Translations under genes and position numbers: made by a program
Part shown: in pieces, positions 1 to 8,137 of the stretch
Layout: each line of letters starts with the position of its first letter
How positions within the stretch are numbered: position 1 is the first letter of the stretch
Source: Bacillota bacterium
GTDB lineage: Bacteria; Bacillota; SHA-98; UBA4971
Reading direction: 5' to 3'
Length of the DNA: 39,443 bases
Assembly: GCA_012842395.1 (NCBI GenBank)
Contig: DUSX01000032.1
Span: 1 to 39,443, forward strand
Notes under the pieces: generated by a model
The model's input: only the letters and a program-made list of their open reading frames with translations
Databases searched by the model: none
Told to the model about the DNA's origin: nothing

Positions 1-115
<115 letters not shown>

Positions 116-120
116 GGCTT

Positions 121-154
121 TTTTATTCTGCCCCCACTTTTATTCTGCTCCCAC
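121..154. repeat. Tandem duplication of a 17-bp unit behind the 5S gene
   Basis: TTTTATTCTGCCCCCAC at 121-137 is repeated at 138-154 with one change (C to T). The first copy begins in the T-run that ends the rRNA operon. A similar string, TTCTATTCTGCCCCC, occurs at about 36614-36628 before spoIID. Probably a small slippage duplication; no function is evident. Confidence 0.7.
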
Positions 155-156
155 TA

Positions 157-185
157 TTGCAACGGCTTCGAGCAAGGTGTATACT
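157..185 (+). promoter_or_regulatory. SigmaA-type promoter for the CxxC zinc-ribbon gene
   Basis: TTGCAA (157-162) and TATACT (180-185) are separated by exactly 17 bp. Transcription would start near 192 and give a leader of about 125 nt. In that leader GTAGCCCT (257-264) can pair with AGGGCTAC (290-297), ending six bases before the Shine-Dalgarno AAGGAGG at 304-310. Confidence 0.65.
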
Positions 186-318
186 CTAAATGCCTGAAAC
201 CGAGGGTTGACTGGACCAGCAAACCCGCTCCTTATTCGGAGTTCTTGCCTCCACACGTAGCCCTGAGGACACGGCGAATACGGCCCTTGAGGGCTACATT
301 GGTAAGGAGGTTTCTTTC

Positions 319-621
319 ATGTACCAGGACAAGACCCTCGTGTGCAGGGACTGCGGTCGGGAGTTCACTTTCACCGCAAGCGAGCAGGAGTTCTTCGCGT
401 CGAAAGGATTTGAGAACGAGCCCAGCCGTTGCCCGGCGTGCCGGGCGGCTCGGAAGCAGGCTAACCGTGGCGGTCGTTTCGGTGATCGCCAGGAGCCTCG
501 CGAGATGTATCCGGCCATCTGCTCCAACTGCGGAGCTGAAACCACCGTCCCGTTCAAGCCGCGCAACGACAAGCCTGTCTACTGCGCCGAGTGCTTCCAG
601 GCAATGAGAGCCAGGCGGTAA
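319..621 (+). CDS. Small zinc-ribbon protein with two CxxC pairs (CxxC-x17-CxxC type)
   Basis: A 100-residue protein. The N-terminal half has a zinc-ribbon pattern (CRDC at about 9-12, CPAC at about 38-41), as in the probable zinc-ribbon family zf-trcl. The C-terminal half carries CSNC, a gap of 17 residues, then CAEC, which matches the CxxC-x17-CxxC domain. Two structural zinc sites are therefore likely. The start is set by AAGGAGG about nine bases upstream of ATG. It is a single-gene unit with its own promoter, a possible leader hairpin (257-297) and a terminator at 740-771. Proteins of this type are common in clostridia, but I know of no established role; nucleic-acid binding or zinc homeostasis are guesses. 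Confidence 0.85.
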   Translation: MYQDKTLVCRDCGREFTFTASEQEFFASKGFENEPSRCPACRAARKQANRGGRFGDRQEPREMYPAICSNCGAETTVPFKPRNDKPVYCAECFQAMRARR

Positions 622-739
622 ACAGCGAGCCGGGCTGCTGCGCTCACGATCAATGGAATCCGGGCCTTGGGGGAGCCCGAGAGGGCTCGAAGGGCCGGAT
701 TTCGGAGGTTGCGGTTCGAAGCCTGAAAGAAAACGCAGG

Positions 740-771
740 GGACCCGCGTCATGCGACGCGGGTCCTTTCCT
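740..771. terminator. Bidirectional rho-independent terminator between the zinc-ribbon gene and phoU
   Basis: GGACCCGCGTC (740-750), a four-base loop and GACGCGGGTCC (755-765) form an 11-bp stem followed by TTTCCTT. On the minus strand the stem is followed by a T-rich stretch (complement of 724-735). It can therefore serve both convergent genes. Confidence 0.8.
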
Positions 772-776
772 TCCCG

Positions 777-1433
777 TCAGTAGCTCTCCCGCAACCCCGT
801 GACCATGTAGATGACCCGCTCGCCAATGTTTGTGGCATGGTCCGCGATGCGTTCCAGGAACCTCGCAACGAAGAGGAGGTTAGCGGCCTGGCTGCTCGTC
901 GTCGTGTCGGAGCTGTTCACGATGAACCCCATCAGCTCGTCGAAAAGCTCCTCGTAGATCCTGTCTACCTGGTCGTCGGTGGCACACGTCTTGCGGGCAA
1001 GGTCGGGGTCTCTCGCCACGAAAGCATCAAGGCAGCCCTTGATCATTCCTGTGGCGAGCTCGGCCATTCTGGGGATGTCAACCAAGGGTTTTATGAGAGG
1101 CTGCTTGCCGATGCGGACGGCGATCTCCGATATGTTCACGGCATGGTCTCCCATGCGCTCCAGGTCGGTGATCACCCAGATAGCCGTGGCTATCATACGT
1201 AGGTCGCCCGCCAGAGGCTGCTGTAACGCAAGAAGCTTGAGGCACTGCTCTTCAATGGAGAGCTCGAGATCGTCCACGCGCTTGTCGTTTTCGATGATCT
1301 GCCTGGCGAGATCCACGTCCTGGTGCGCGAGGGCTTCGATGGCGAGGTGGACTGCTTCCTCAACCGTGCTCCCCATCATTAGGATGTTCTGCTTCAGGGC
1401 ACGAAGCTCCTGTTCGTATGCCCGTCTCGTCAC
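777..1433 (-). CDS. phoU: PhoU, phosphate transport/regulon regulator
   Basis: PhoU couples the Pst transporter to the PhoR kinase and keeps the Pho regulon off when phosphate is plentiful. The product (218 residues from the chosen start) has the two PhoU repeats, visible as the paired segments WVITDLERMGDHAVNI and FVARFLERIADHATNI, with the acidic/His metal-binding positions (E/D-R-x-x-D-H) intact in both. An open frame extends 32 codons further upstream to 1529, but that extension is Cys/His/Arg-rich and unlike PhoU. The GTG at 1433-1431 has GAGGGG upstream and gives the usual family length, so I chose it. It is the last gene of phoB-phoR-pstB-phoU and lies directly behind pstB. Confidence 0.93.
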   Translation of the reverse strand: MTRRAYEQELRALKQNILMMGSTVEEAVHLAIEALAHQDVDLARQIIENDKRVDDLELSIEEQCLKLLALQQPLAGDLRMIATAIWVITDLERMGDHAVNISEIAVRIGKQPLIKPLVDIPRMAELATGMIKGCLDAFVARDPDLARKTCATDDQVDRIYEELFDELMGFIVNSSDTTTSSQAANLLFVARFLERIADHATNIGERVIYMVTGLRESY

Positions 1434-1469
1434 CCTTGACACTTCCCCTCGGTCTTCAGCCAGTGTTGC

Positions 1470-1508
1470 GCAGTGTCGCGCGTGCTTACCGCAGTGTCGC
1501 GTGCTCAC
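1470..1508. repeat. Imperfect tandem repeat in the pstB-phoU junction
   Basis: GCAGTGTCGCGCGTGCTTAC (1470-1489) is followed by GCAGTGTCGCGTGCTCAC (1491-1508), a two-base-shorter near copy; a third partial CAGTGTTGCG sits at 1461-1470. It lies in the roughly 88-bp gap between pstB and the chosen phoU start. No function is evident. Confidence 0.5.
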
Positions 1509-1521
1509 AGGGTCCGCTGTC

Positions 1522-2382
1522 TCAACCAAACCTGCCCGTTATATAGTCCTCCGTGCGCTTGTCGCGCGGTCGCTCGAATATCTCTTTCGTCTCACCATAT
1601 TCTATAAGCTCACCGGATAAGAAGAACCCTGTCTTGTCAGATACTCGCCCCGCCTGCTGCATGTTGTGGGTGACGATCACTATCGTGTAGTCCTGCTTGA
1701 GATCGGTCATGAGATCCTCGATCTTTGCTGTCGATATGGGGTCGAGCGCCGAACACGGCTCATCCATCAGGAGCACCTCGGGTTCTACTGCGAGCACTCT
1801 CGCAATGCACAGCCTCTGCTGCTGCCCGCCTGACAACCCCAGCGCAGAGTCCTTCAGCCTGTCTTTCACCTCGTCCCACAACGCCGCGGCCCTGAGGCTT
1901 CGCTCAACAATGTCGGGAAGAGTGGCTTTCGTCGCGAGTCCGTGAATGCGCGGCCCGTAAGCCACGTTATCGAACACGGACATGGGGAACGGATTGGGTC
2001 GCTGGAATACCATGCCCACTCTCTTGCGAAGTCCCACCAGGTCAACACCGGGCCCGTAAATGTCCTGTCCGTCGATGGTGACACGCCCCTCGATTCTCAC
2101 GCCAGGGATGATATCGTTCATACGGTTCAGAGTGCGGAGAAACGTTGATTTGCCACACCCCGACGGCCCGATCAACGCTGTTATCTTCCGCTCCTCGATG
2201 GAAATGGATATGTCCCTGAGAGCGCGAAAGGAGCCGTAGAACAGATTAAGTCGCGAAGTCACTATTTTCGGCAGTAGTGCGCCCACACGCCCGCGTCCGA
2301 CCGCCGGGCTCTTGCTCTTGTTCGAGCCCTGCCTTGTCTCTTGTTCATGCGATGCGATCTCCAGGACAAGCCTTGAGGTCAC
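1522..2382 (-). CDS. pstB: PstB, phosphate ABC transporter ATP-binding protein
   Basis: ATPase of the high-affinity phosphate importer PstSCAB, acting at the inner face of the membrane. Of 286 residues, the core shows Walker [10 protein letters not shown] (72-80), the PstB-typical [20 protein letters not shown] region (121-140) with the Q-loop Gln, the signature LSGGQQQR (183-190), Walker B VLLMDEP (203-209) and switch His239 (VTHNM). The N-terminus is about 30 residues longer than most PstB. The GTG start at 2382 is preceded by GGGAGGG and kept for that reason. No pstS, pstC or pstA is adjacent although phoR lies only 257 bp upstream, so the permease and binding protein must be encoded elsewhere or be lost. 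A Pho-box-like repeat lies upstream (2504-2541). Confidence 0.95.
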   Translation of the reverse strand: MTSRLVLEIASHEQETRQGSNKSKSPAVGRGRVGALLPKIVTSRLNLFYGSFRALRDISISIEERKITALIGPSGCGKSTFLRTLNRMNDIIPGVRIEGRVTIDGQDIYGPGVDLVGLRKRVGMVFQRPNPFPMSVFDNVAYGPRIHGLATKATLPDIVERSLRAAALWDEVKDRLKDSALGLSGGQQQRLCIARVLAVEPEVLLMDEPCSALDPISTAKIEDLMTDLKQDYTIVIVTHNMQQAGRVSDKTGFFLSGELIEYGETKEIFERPRDKRTEDYITGRFG

Positions 2383-2503
2383 CGGACGTTTTTCCCTCCC
2401 CCTCGCGTTGCGCCTTCCGAGCCTGTTTGGGCGAGCTTGCTCGAGCCGCAGGTCGTCACAAGGCCCATTGTGACATATCCCTGTTGCTCCCGTGTTGTGC
2501 CTG

Positions 2504-2541
2504 CGTTAAGCGTTATTGCGCCGATGTTAAATCGGGGTTAA
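2504..2541 (-). promoter_or_regulatory. Pho-box-like direct repeats upstream of pstB
   Basis: Read on the minus strand: TTAACC (2541-2536), TTAACA (2530-2525) and TTAACG (2509-2504). The first two start 11 bp apart and the third 21 bp further. Known PhoP/PhoB boxes of Bacillota are TT(A/C/T)ACA direct repeats with 11-bp periodicity. The position 120-160 bp upstream of the pstB start suggests that pstB-phoU has its own phosphate-controlled promoter inside the phoR-pstB gap. The rest of that 257-bp gap holds no recognisable gene. Confidence 0.55.
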
Positions 2542-2639
2542 CCATGACCCGCCCGTCCGTCACCCGGCAGCCGGTGCCCGGTTCGCTTGCGGAGGCCGGA
2601 GCCGAAGCCGAGGACCGGCCGTGGAGGCCCAGGCGCGAC

Positions 2640-4415
2640 TTAAGCGTTGGGCAAGGTGAATGAAAACGTGGACCCCTCTCCTGGCGTGCTCGCTACCCAT
2701 ACCCGACCGCCGTGACGCTCGACTATGTGCTTCACGATGGCGAGTCCCAGTCCCGTCCCTCCAAGCTGGCGCGACCTCCCCTTATCCACCCGGTAGAATC
2801 GTTCGAATATCCTCGGCAGATGCTCAGGCGGGATCCCGATGCCTGTGTCGCACACGTCCACACGGGTCGCACCGTCCTCCTGACGCGCACGAACTTGCAC
2901 CTGCCCGCCCTCAGGGGTGTACTTCACCGCATTATCCAGGAGGTTTACGAAAACCTGGACGAGGAGAGCCTCGTCAGCGGGCACGGGCGGCAGGTCTGGG
3001 CTTATCTCCACGGAGATGTGGATGTTCCGTTGGAGAGCCTTGCCTTGGACTATCCCGAGAGCGGCTTCGACCACGGCCTGGAGCGACACGGGGGTCTTCC
3101 GAACCTCCGTGCCCCTTGACTCGAGTTTCGACAGCTCCAAGAGATCGGATATTATCTGCGCCAGCCTGTCCGTCTCACGACTGATGATGCCCAGGAACCG
3201 TTCAAGGGTCGCCCTGTCGTCCATGGCCCCCTCGAGGAGGGTGTCCACGAATCCCTTTATGGACGTGACAGGCGTACGAAGCTCATGGGACACGTTGGAG
3301 ACGAAATCCGTGCGGATCTGCTCGAGCCGCCTGACCTCGGTTACATCATGGAGCACGGCCACCGCGCCCGTCACGGCCCCATTGTTGCCCTCCAATATCG
3401 GCGCTGAGAGCACGCCGATGGTTGCCGGGCGTGGGTTCCTCAACTTTATCTCGCGGGTGTCGGCCTCGCCGCGCATCGCGGACTCGAGCGCCTCCGCGAG
3501 GTCGTGGTTGCGGACTGCCTCGAGGACGTACTTTCCGAGCGCTCGCTCTTCAGAAACGCCCAGCATCTCACAGGCGGCGCGGTTCACCAGAAGGATCCTC
3601 CCGTATGGGTCGACGGCGATGACGCCGTCTGCCATCGCCGCGAGGATCGTTTCCATGCGGTTCTTGCGTTCGGCAAGCTCGCTGATGCTACGCTCGAGTT
3701 CAGAAGCCATGTGATTGAAGGCCGCGCCAAGCTGGCCCAACTCGTCAGGGCTGCTGACACGGATCTTGCGCTTGAAGTTCCCGCGCGCTATCTCCCGCGC
3801 TGCCTCGGCCATATCCCGCAAGGGATTGCCGATGCTTCTTGCCAACAGCACGCTGAGGCCCGCCGCCATGAGCGCGACGAGGACGCTTACCTGGAGGATG
3901 AGCCGCCTTATGATTCCCGTGAGCCTGTCTACTTGCGAGAGGGGCATCGCCAGCCTCACGAATCCTATGACCCTGCCGCCGTCCCGAGACATCACAGGCA
4001 TCGCCACGTACCTCAGGCGTGCGCCAAGGGTGGTGCTGTAGCGCACAGCCGTGCCAGTCCCGGTCTTGAGCGACTCGAGGACCTCGGGCCTAGTGGCATG
4101 CCCCTCCATAGTGGCGGGATCTTCCTCGGAATCTCCGAGCACCGCTCCATTCGAACTCATGATCGTCACCCGGAGACCAGTTTTGCTGCCGATGTCGTCG
4201 GCGACGCGGTCCATGACGTCCATGCCGCGCCCGTTCTCAAGGTCCGGCCGGACGAGCTCTGAGAGCAAGAGGGTCTCGGCCCTCATCTCCTGGTCAAGCC
4301 TGGCGATGAAGTAGCCTTGGATGGATCTCGTGAGGCACACGCCGATGATGAGCAGGGACGAGAAGACGACGATGAGATATGTGAGGGTCAACCGCCTGCG
4401 GTATCCGGCAACCAT
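2640..4415 (-). CDS. phoR: PhoR-type membrane sensor histidine kinase
   Basis: A 591-residue sensor kinase of the phosphate response. Order of parts: membrane segment at about 9-29; extracytoplasmic sensor domain about 30-168; second membrane segment about 170-192; HAMP about 190-245; PAS about 250-360 (MADGVIAVDPYGRILLVNRA); HisKA with phospho-acceptor His377 in FVSNVSHELRTP; HATPase_c with N box NLLDNAVKYTPEGG (491-504), G1 DTGIGIP (523-529) and G2 GGTGLGLAIVKHIVERHGG (552-570). This architecture is standard for Gram-positive PhoR. It lies 48 bp behind phoB and is surely cotranscribed with it. The start codon has only a distant purine-rich site (GAAGGGAG, about 14 bases away). Confidence 0.92.
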   Translation of the reverse strand: MVAGYRRRLTLTYLIVVFSSLLIIGVCLTRSIQGYFIARLDQEMRAETLLLSELVRPDLENGRGMDVMDRVADDIGSKTGLRVTIMSSNGAVLGDSEEDPATMEGHATRPEVLESLKTGTGTAVRYSTTLGARLRYVAMPVMSRDGGRVIGFVRLAMPLSQVDRLTGIIRRLILQVSVLVALMAAGLSVLLARSIGNPLRDMAEAAREIARGNFKRKIRVSSPDELGQLGAAFNHMASELERSISELAERKNRMETILAAMADGVIAVDPYGRILLVNRAACEMLGVSEERALGKYVLEAVRNHDLAEALESAMRGEADTREIKLRNPRPATIGVLSAPILEGNNGAVTGAVAVLHDVTEVRRLEQIRTDFVSNVSHELRTPVTSIKGFVDTLLEGAMDDRATLERFLGIISRETDRLAQIISDLLELSKLESRGTEVRKTPVSLQAVVEAALGIVQGKALQRNIHISVEISPDLPPVPADEALLVQVFVNLLDNAVKYTPEGGQVQVRARQEDGATRVDVCDTGIGIPPEHLPRIFERFYRVDKGRSRQLGGTGLGLAIVKHIVERHGGRVWVASTPGEGSTFSFTLPNA

Positions 4416-4463
4416 CGTGGCGTCTCAACTCCCTTCGTGGGCTACAACGGTGGCTGGACCGGC

Positions 4464-5168
4464 CTAAGTGTCGTCCCTGAAGCGGTAGCCCACGCCGTGC
4501 ACGGTCTGAATGTACGCGGGCCGTGAGTCGTCTTTCTCTATCTTCTGTCGCAGGCGCCTTATGTGCACGTCCACGGTGCGCATGTCCCCCTCATAGTCGT
4601 ACCCCCACACTTTCTCAAGGAGCGAGTCTCTCGTGAGGACCTTCCCTTTGTTGGCCACGAGGACCCGGAGGAGCTCGAACTCTTTCGGCGTGAGCTCCGT
4701 CCGCACGCCTCGCACCTCGACCTCGAACCGTGCTGTGTCGATAACGAGGTCTCCCACGCGCATGCGCTCGTGTGTCTCGCCCTCGTGCGTTTCCTTGAGG
4801 TCCATCTCCCGTCTGCGAAGCAACGCCTTCACCCTCGCCACAAGCTCGCGCGGACTGAAAGGCTTCGTGACGTAATCGTCGGCGCCCACGGAAAGCCCTA
4901 GCACTCTGTCGAACTCCTCGCTCTTTGCCGTGAGCATGAGGACGGGTACGTTGGTCTCGCGGCGAAGCTGCTGGCACACCTCTATGCCGTCCACTCCGGG
5001 GAGCATCAGGTCGAGAATGACGAGGTCGGGTGCTTCGCCGCGCGCGCGCCGGAGACCCTCCTCGCCGTCGGATGCAGTAATGACCGTGAAACCCTCCTTT
5101 TCGAGGTTAAACCGGACCAACTCAAGGATTGGAGGTTCGTCATCAACCACGAGTATCTTCTTGGCCAT
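4464..5168 (-). CDS. phoB: PhoB/PhoP-type response regulator (OmpR family)
   Basis: A 234-residue DNA-binding response regulator, partner of the PhoR encoded downstream. The receiver domain (1-118) has the acidic pocket DDE (9-11), phospho-acceptor Asp53 (VILDLMLPGVDG), Thr80 and Lys102 (TKPF). The C-terminal winged helix (about 135-232) ends in the typical RRLRQKIE and VHGVGYRF segments. GGAGGGTGG lies just upstream of the ATG. It is the first gene of the minus-strand unit phoB-phoR-pstB-phoU. On the minus strand a TATAAT at 5245-5240 could be its -10 box, though no good -35 is seen. Confidence 0.94.
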   Translation of the reverse strand: MAKKILVVDDEPPILELVRFNLEKEGFTVITASDGEEGLRRARGEAPDLVILDLMLPGVDGIEVCQQLRRETNVPVLMLTAKSEEFDRVLGLSVGADDYVTKPFSPRELVARVKALLRRREMDLKETHEGETHERMRVGDLVIDTARFEVEVRGVRTELTPKEFELLRVLVANKGKVLTRDSLLEKVWGYDYEGDMRTVDVHIRRLRQKIEKDDSRPAYIQTVHGVGYRFRDDT

Positions 5169-5593
5169 GGTCCACCCTCCGTTCCATATACGTTCGCGTG
5201 CCGGGCCGCGCTCGCGTCCTCGCAGCGTTTCTCATGCTGATTATAACTTTGGACGGGTTCGGGCGCCAGCGCGATAGCGCGACCGCCGCAGGGAACGAAA
5301 GGGAACGTGAGAAGTACTTATGGTATAATGACTGTGGCCACGAATCCTGTCGAGGGGCCTGATGTTCCGGGGCCCCGACATCGTGGCATGGCGAGCGTGC
5401 CCCGGCGACGTCGGCCAGGCCTTTAGGAGTAGGAGCCCCAGCTGACGAGCCATGCCTCCGAGCTGTGTCGACAGGCCGCGCTCAGCTCACTAGGGGCGTC
5501 GATGGCCTTGTTCGCACGGCCGGGCGCGCAGATGAGCGCAGATGACTATCTGGCCCGACGCCTGACGGCCAAGGGCGCGGGAGGACGCCGTTT
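5169..5593. other. Divergent intergenic region between phoB and the hydrogenase-like kinase gene
   Basis: This 425-bp stretch has no convincing gene. It holds a TATAAT on each strand (minus 5245-5240 for phoB, plus 5324-5329 for the kinase operon). The plus-strand leader of about 258 nt contains foldable segments: GGGGCC (5354-5359) with GGCCCC (5371-5376), and a nested hairpin at 5377-5412 with GGCA/TGCC at its core. No known riboswitch was recognised. Confidence 0.5.
5321..5329 (+). promoter_or_regulatory. Extended -10 promoter element for the sensor kinase-regulator pair
   Basis: TGGTATAAT has the TGn extension plus a perfect -10 hexamer. The -35 position (about 5301-5306) shows no match to TTGACA, which is acceptable for extended -10 promoters. 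The same TGGTATAAT string occurs before asnS at 17709-17717. Confidence 0.5.
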
Positions 5594-8131
5594 GTGAACG
5601 TCGTCACAACTATTAAGGGGAAATGCAAGAGCTGTTATGCGTGCGTGAGAAACTGCCCCGTGAAGGCGATCAAGGTTGAGGGCGGCCAGGCGACCGTCAT
5701 GGAGAACCTCTGCATCGCATGCGGGTACTGCGTGCGCGTGTGCGCCCAACACGCCAAGCATATCAAGGAAGACCTGCCGGCGGCGCGGGAAGCGGCCCGG
5801 TCTGGTGAGGCCTACGCTATGCTGGCGCCCTCCTTCGTGGTGGAGTTCGCGGGCGAGTTTCGTCCGGGACAGGTCGTGGAGGCGCTCCGACGAGCGGGGT
5901 TTGCCGGGGTCTACGAGGTAGCGTGGGGGGCTGAACGCGTTACGCAGGAGTACATCAGGCTGGTCCAGCAGGAAGGCCGCCGCGGTATCATCTCCACGCC
6001 GTGTCCCGCCGTGGTGAACTTGGTCGAGGCGAAATTCCCAGAGCTCTTGCCCAGGCTTGCCCCGGTCGTTTCGCCGATGGTGGCTGCGGGACGGATGATA
6101 AAACGAGTGCACCCTGGCGCCCGCACTGTCTTCATTGGCCCTTGTGTTGCGAAGAAGAGCGAGATCGAGGACCCCGAGGTTGCTGACGCCGTTGATGTCG
6201 TGCTAACCTTTGCCGAGCTCAGGTCGCTTTTAACCGATCTGCCAGTCGAGGTGGAGTCCCTTCCCGACTCAGATTTTGACCAGCCGGGCGCTTACCTCGG
6301 GAGGCTGTATCCTGTGGCCGGCGGCCTTCTCCGAAGCGCTGCGTTCCACGCGGACATTCTTGAGAACGACATCATCACGGTGGAAGGGAAGGACAACTGC
6401 ATAGAGTTCCTGGAAGCCCTGAAGCGCGGGCGGGAGTGTCCTGAGTTCGTAGACATGCTCTTCTGCGAGGGGTGCATAAACGGGCCCATGATTACGAGCC
6501 CGCTGCTCGGGTACGCGAGGAGACGCGTGGTTGTGGATTTCACCAGGCAGGCGGAGCGGGAGCGGGCGGAGCGCGGCCTCGCAGCGCAGGCTGCCGGCTG
6601 CGCGGCCATCACCGCGTCCCACCCATCGTTTCCGCCCATCGAAGCCAGGCGCTTTTTCCGGCCGAGGAACATAGTGCTTCCCACGCCCACCGAGGCCGAC
6701 ATCCGCCGCATACTGAAGGAGCTTGACAAGACCCGGCCTGAAGACGAGCTAAACTGCGGAGCGTGCGGGTACAACACGTGCCGCGAGAAAGCCGTCGCCG
6801 TCTTCCAAGGGCTCGCCGAGAACAAAATGTGCCTACCGTATCTGATAAAGCAACTCGAGCTCCACAACAGGCTGCTCGCTGACTTGAAGGCGTACCACGA
6901 AGACATCGTGCAGAGCATCACCGAGGGCATCGTGGTGGTGGACCGCAACATGGTCGTCACAAGCTTCAACGATGCTGGAGGGCGCGTGAGCCGCCAGGCG
7001 GCCGCCGAGGCGATCGGGCGCAGCATATTCGAGGTCTTGCCCGCCTTGAACACCCCGGAGTGCAGACGCGCCTTCGAGGAGGCGGTCGCTCGCGGGGTGC
7101 CGACCGAGATCGGGGAAGTTACTTACCTTCTGAGAAAAGCCGGGGATGGGGACACGCGTCGCGCCCACGGCGCGTCCCTCGAGGCCAAGGAGAAGGTCAT
7201 CGTCAACCTCAAAGTGAGCCCTCTCAAGAACTCCAGCGGCGAGGTGTACGGGGCCGTCCTTTTGAGCGATGACATCACCGAAAGGCGGAGGCTCGAGGGT
7301 CAGCTCATCCAATCCGACAGGCTTGCCGCCCTGGGGCAACTCGCCGCCGGGGTGGCCCATGAGATCAACACCCCGCTTACGCTGATATCAGGATACACGG
7401 AGCTACTGGTAGGCATGCTCGGCGCGGATGGCCCTGGCGCGTCCTATCTCAAGACCATCGCGGAGGAGGCTGATAGGATCGCCGAGATAGTGCGGAGCCT
7501 CCTCAGCTTCGCCAGGCCAGCCGCGACGCCCTCCGGCAAGTGCAAGGTCAATGAGACCGTCGAGAGGACTCTCAAGATATTCGGCGGCCAAATGGCCCAC
7601 AAGGGCGTTGAGGTTAAGGTCGACCTCGATGCCGCGGACCCTGAGGCCGCGATCGATGTCGGGGAGCTGCAACAGGTGCTGCTCAACATGGTGCTCAACG
7701 CCATCCAGGCTATGCCTCACGGGGGGCTCCTCACGATATCCACGAGAGCATGCGCGCGGCCTGGAGCCAGCGACCTTTCCGCAGGCAACGTCCATGAGAG
7801 CCCGCAGATGGCCCCTGAGAACGGGCGGTCGGTCGTGGTGGGGGGCGGTCGGCGCGGCGGTGCTGGCGCAGCCAACGTGGTGCCGCTGGCCAATGGCGAC
7901 ACGGTGGAGATCGTCATCGCCGACACGGGTTGCGGTATTCCCGAGGAGAACCTCGGCAGGATATTCGACCCATTCTTTACCACCAAGGAAGTGGGGAAAG
8001 GCACCGGCCTGGGGCTCTCCATAAGCTTCGGCATAGTGGAGAAACACGGCGGGTTTATCCGAGTCGAGAGCGAGGTTGGCAAGGGCACGACGTTCACGGT
8101 GACCCTGCCGGCCTCCACGAGGGAGGCGTGA
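5594..8131 (+). CDS. [FeFe]-hydrogenase-like sensor histidine kinase (ferredoxin, hydrogenase-like domain, FeS, PAS, kinase)
   Basis: An 845-residue soluble protein. Two [4Fe-4S] motifs come first (C11/C14/C17/C21 and C40/C43/C46/C50), then a region resembling the C-terminal catalytic domain of iron-only hydrogenase (about 72-345). Its H-cluster motifs are altered: STPCPA (134-139) where hydrogenases have TSC(C/S)P; GPCVAKKSE (182-190) for MPCxxKxxE; CEGCINGP (291-298) for MACPGGCxxGG. A PF04060-type cluster follows (C388, C391, C396, C413), then PAS (about 432-565), HisKA with His589 (VAHEINTPL) and HATPase_c (N box near 698-705, DTGCGIP 777-783, GKGTGLGLS 801-809). A Gly/Ala-rich insert (about 720-768) lies inside the ATPase domain. 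The GTG start has GGGAGGA eight bases upstream. The next gene, six bases on, is its likely NtrC-type partner. Known of the family: such domains can act as redox or H2 sensors. Inferred: it controls the hydrogenase operon downstream. Confidence 0.9.
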   Translation: MNVVTTIKGKCKSCYACVRNCPVKAIKVEGGQATVMENLCIACGYCVRVCAQHAKHIKEDLPAAREAARSGEAYAMLAPSFVVEFAGEFRPGQVVEALRRAGFAGVYEVAWGAERVTQEYIRLVQQEGRRGIISTPCPAVVNLVEAKFPELLPRLAPVVSPMVAAGRMIKRVHPGARTVFIGPCVAKKSEIEDPEVADAVDVVLTFAELRSLLTDLPVEVESLPDSDFDQPGAYLGRLYPVAGGLLRSAAFHADILENDIITVEGKDNCIEFLEALKRGRECPEFVDMLFCEGCINGPMITSPLLGYARRRVVVDFTRQAERERAERGLAAQAAGCAAITASHPSFPPIEARRFFRPRNIVLPTPTEADIRRILKELDKTRPEDELNCGACGYNTCREKAVAVFQGLAENKMCLPYLIKQLELHNRLLADLKAYHEDIVQSITEGIVVVDRNMVVTSFNDAGGRVSRQAAAEAIGRSIFEVLPALNTPECRRAFEEAVARGVPTEIGEVTYLLRKAGDGDTRRAHGASLEAKEKVIVNLKVSPLKNSSGEVYGAVLLSDDITERRRLEGQLIQSDRLAALGQLAAGVAHEINTPLTLISGYTELLVGMLGADGPGASYLKTIAEEADRIAEIVRSLLSFARPAATPSGKCKVNETVERTLKIFGGQMAHKGVEVKVDLDAADPEAAIDVGELQQVLLNMVLNAIQAMPHGGLLTISTRACARPGASDLSAGNVHESPQMAPENGRSVVVGGGRRGGAGAANVVPLANGDTVEIVIADTGCGIPEENLGRIFDPFFTTKEVGKGTGLGLSISFGIVEKHGGFIRVESEVGKGTTFTVTLPASTREA

Positions 8132-8137
8132 TGTCCG

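Noticed and set aside
1434-1529. N-terminal extension of phoU to an ATG at 1529
   Set aside because: The extra 32 residues are Cys/His/Arg-rich, contain the tandem DNA repeat, overlap pstB and exceed the family length; GTG 1433 has a ribosome-binding site.
2917-3714. Long plus-strand open frame inside phoR
   Set aside because: It is an antisense frame of a clear histidine kinase gene, has Ser/Arg-rich low-complexity translation, and is a GC-driven artefact.
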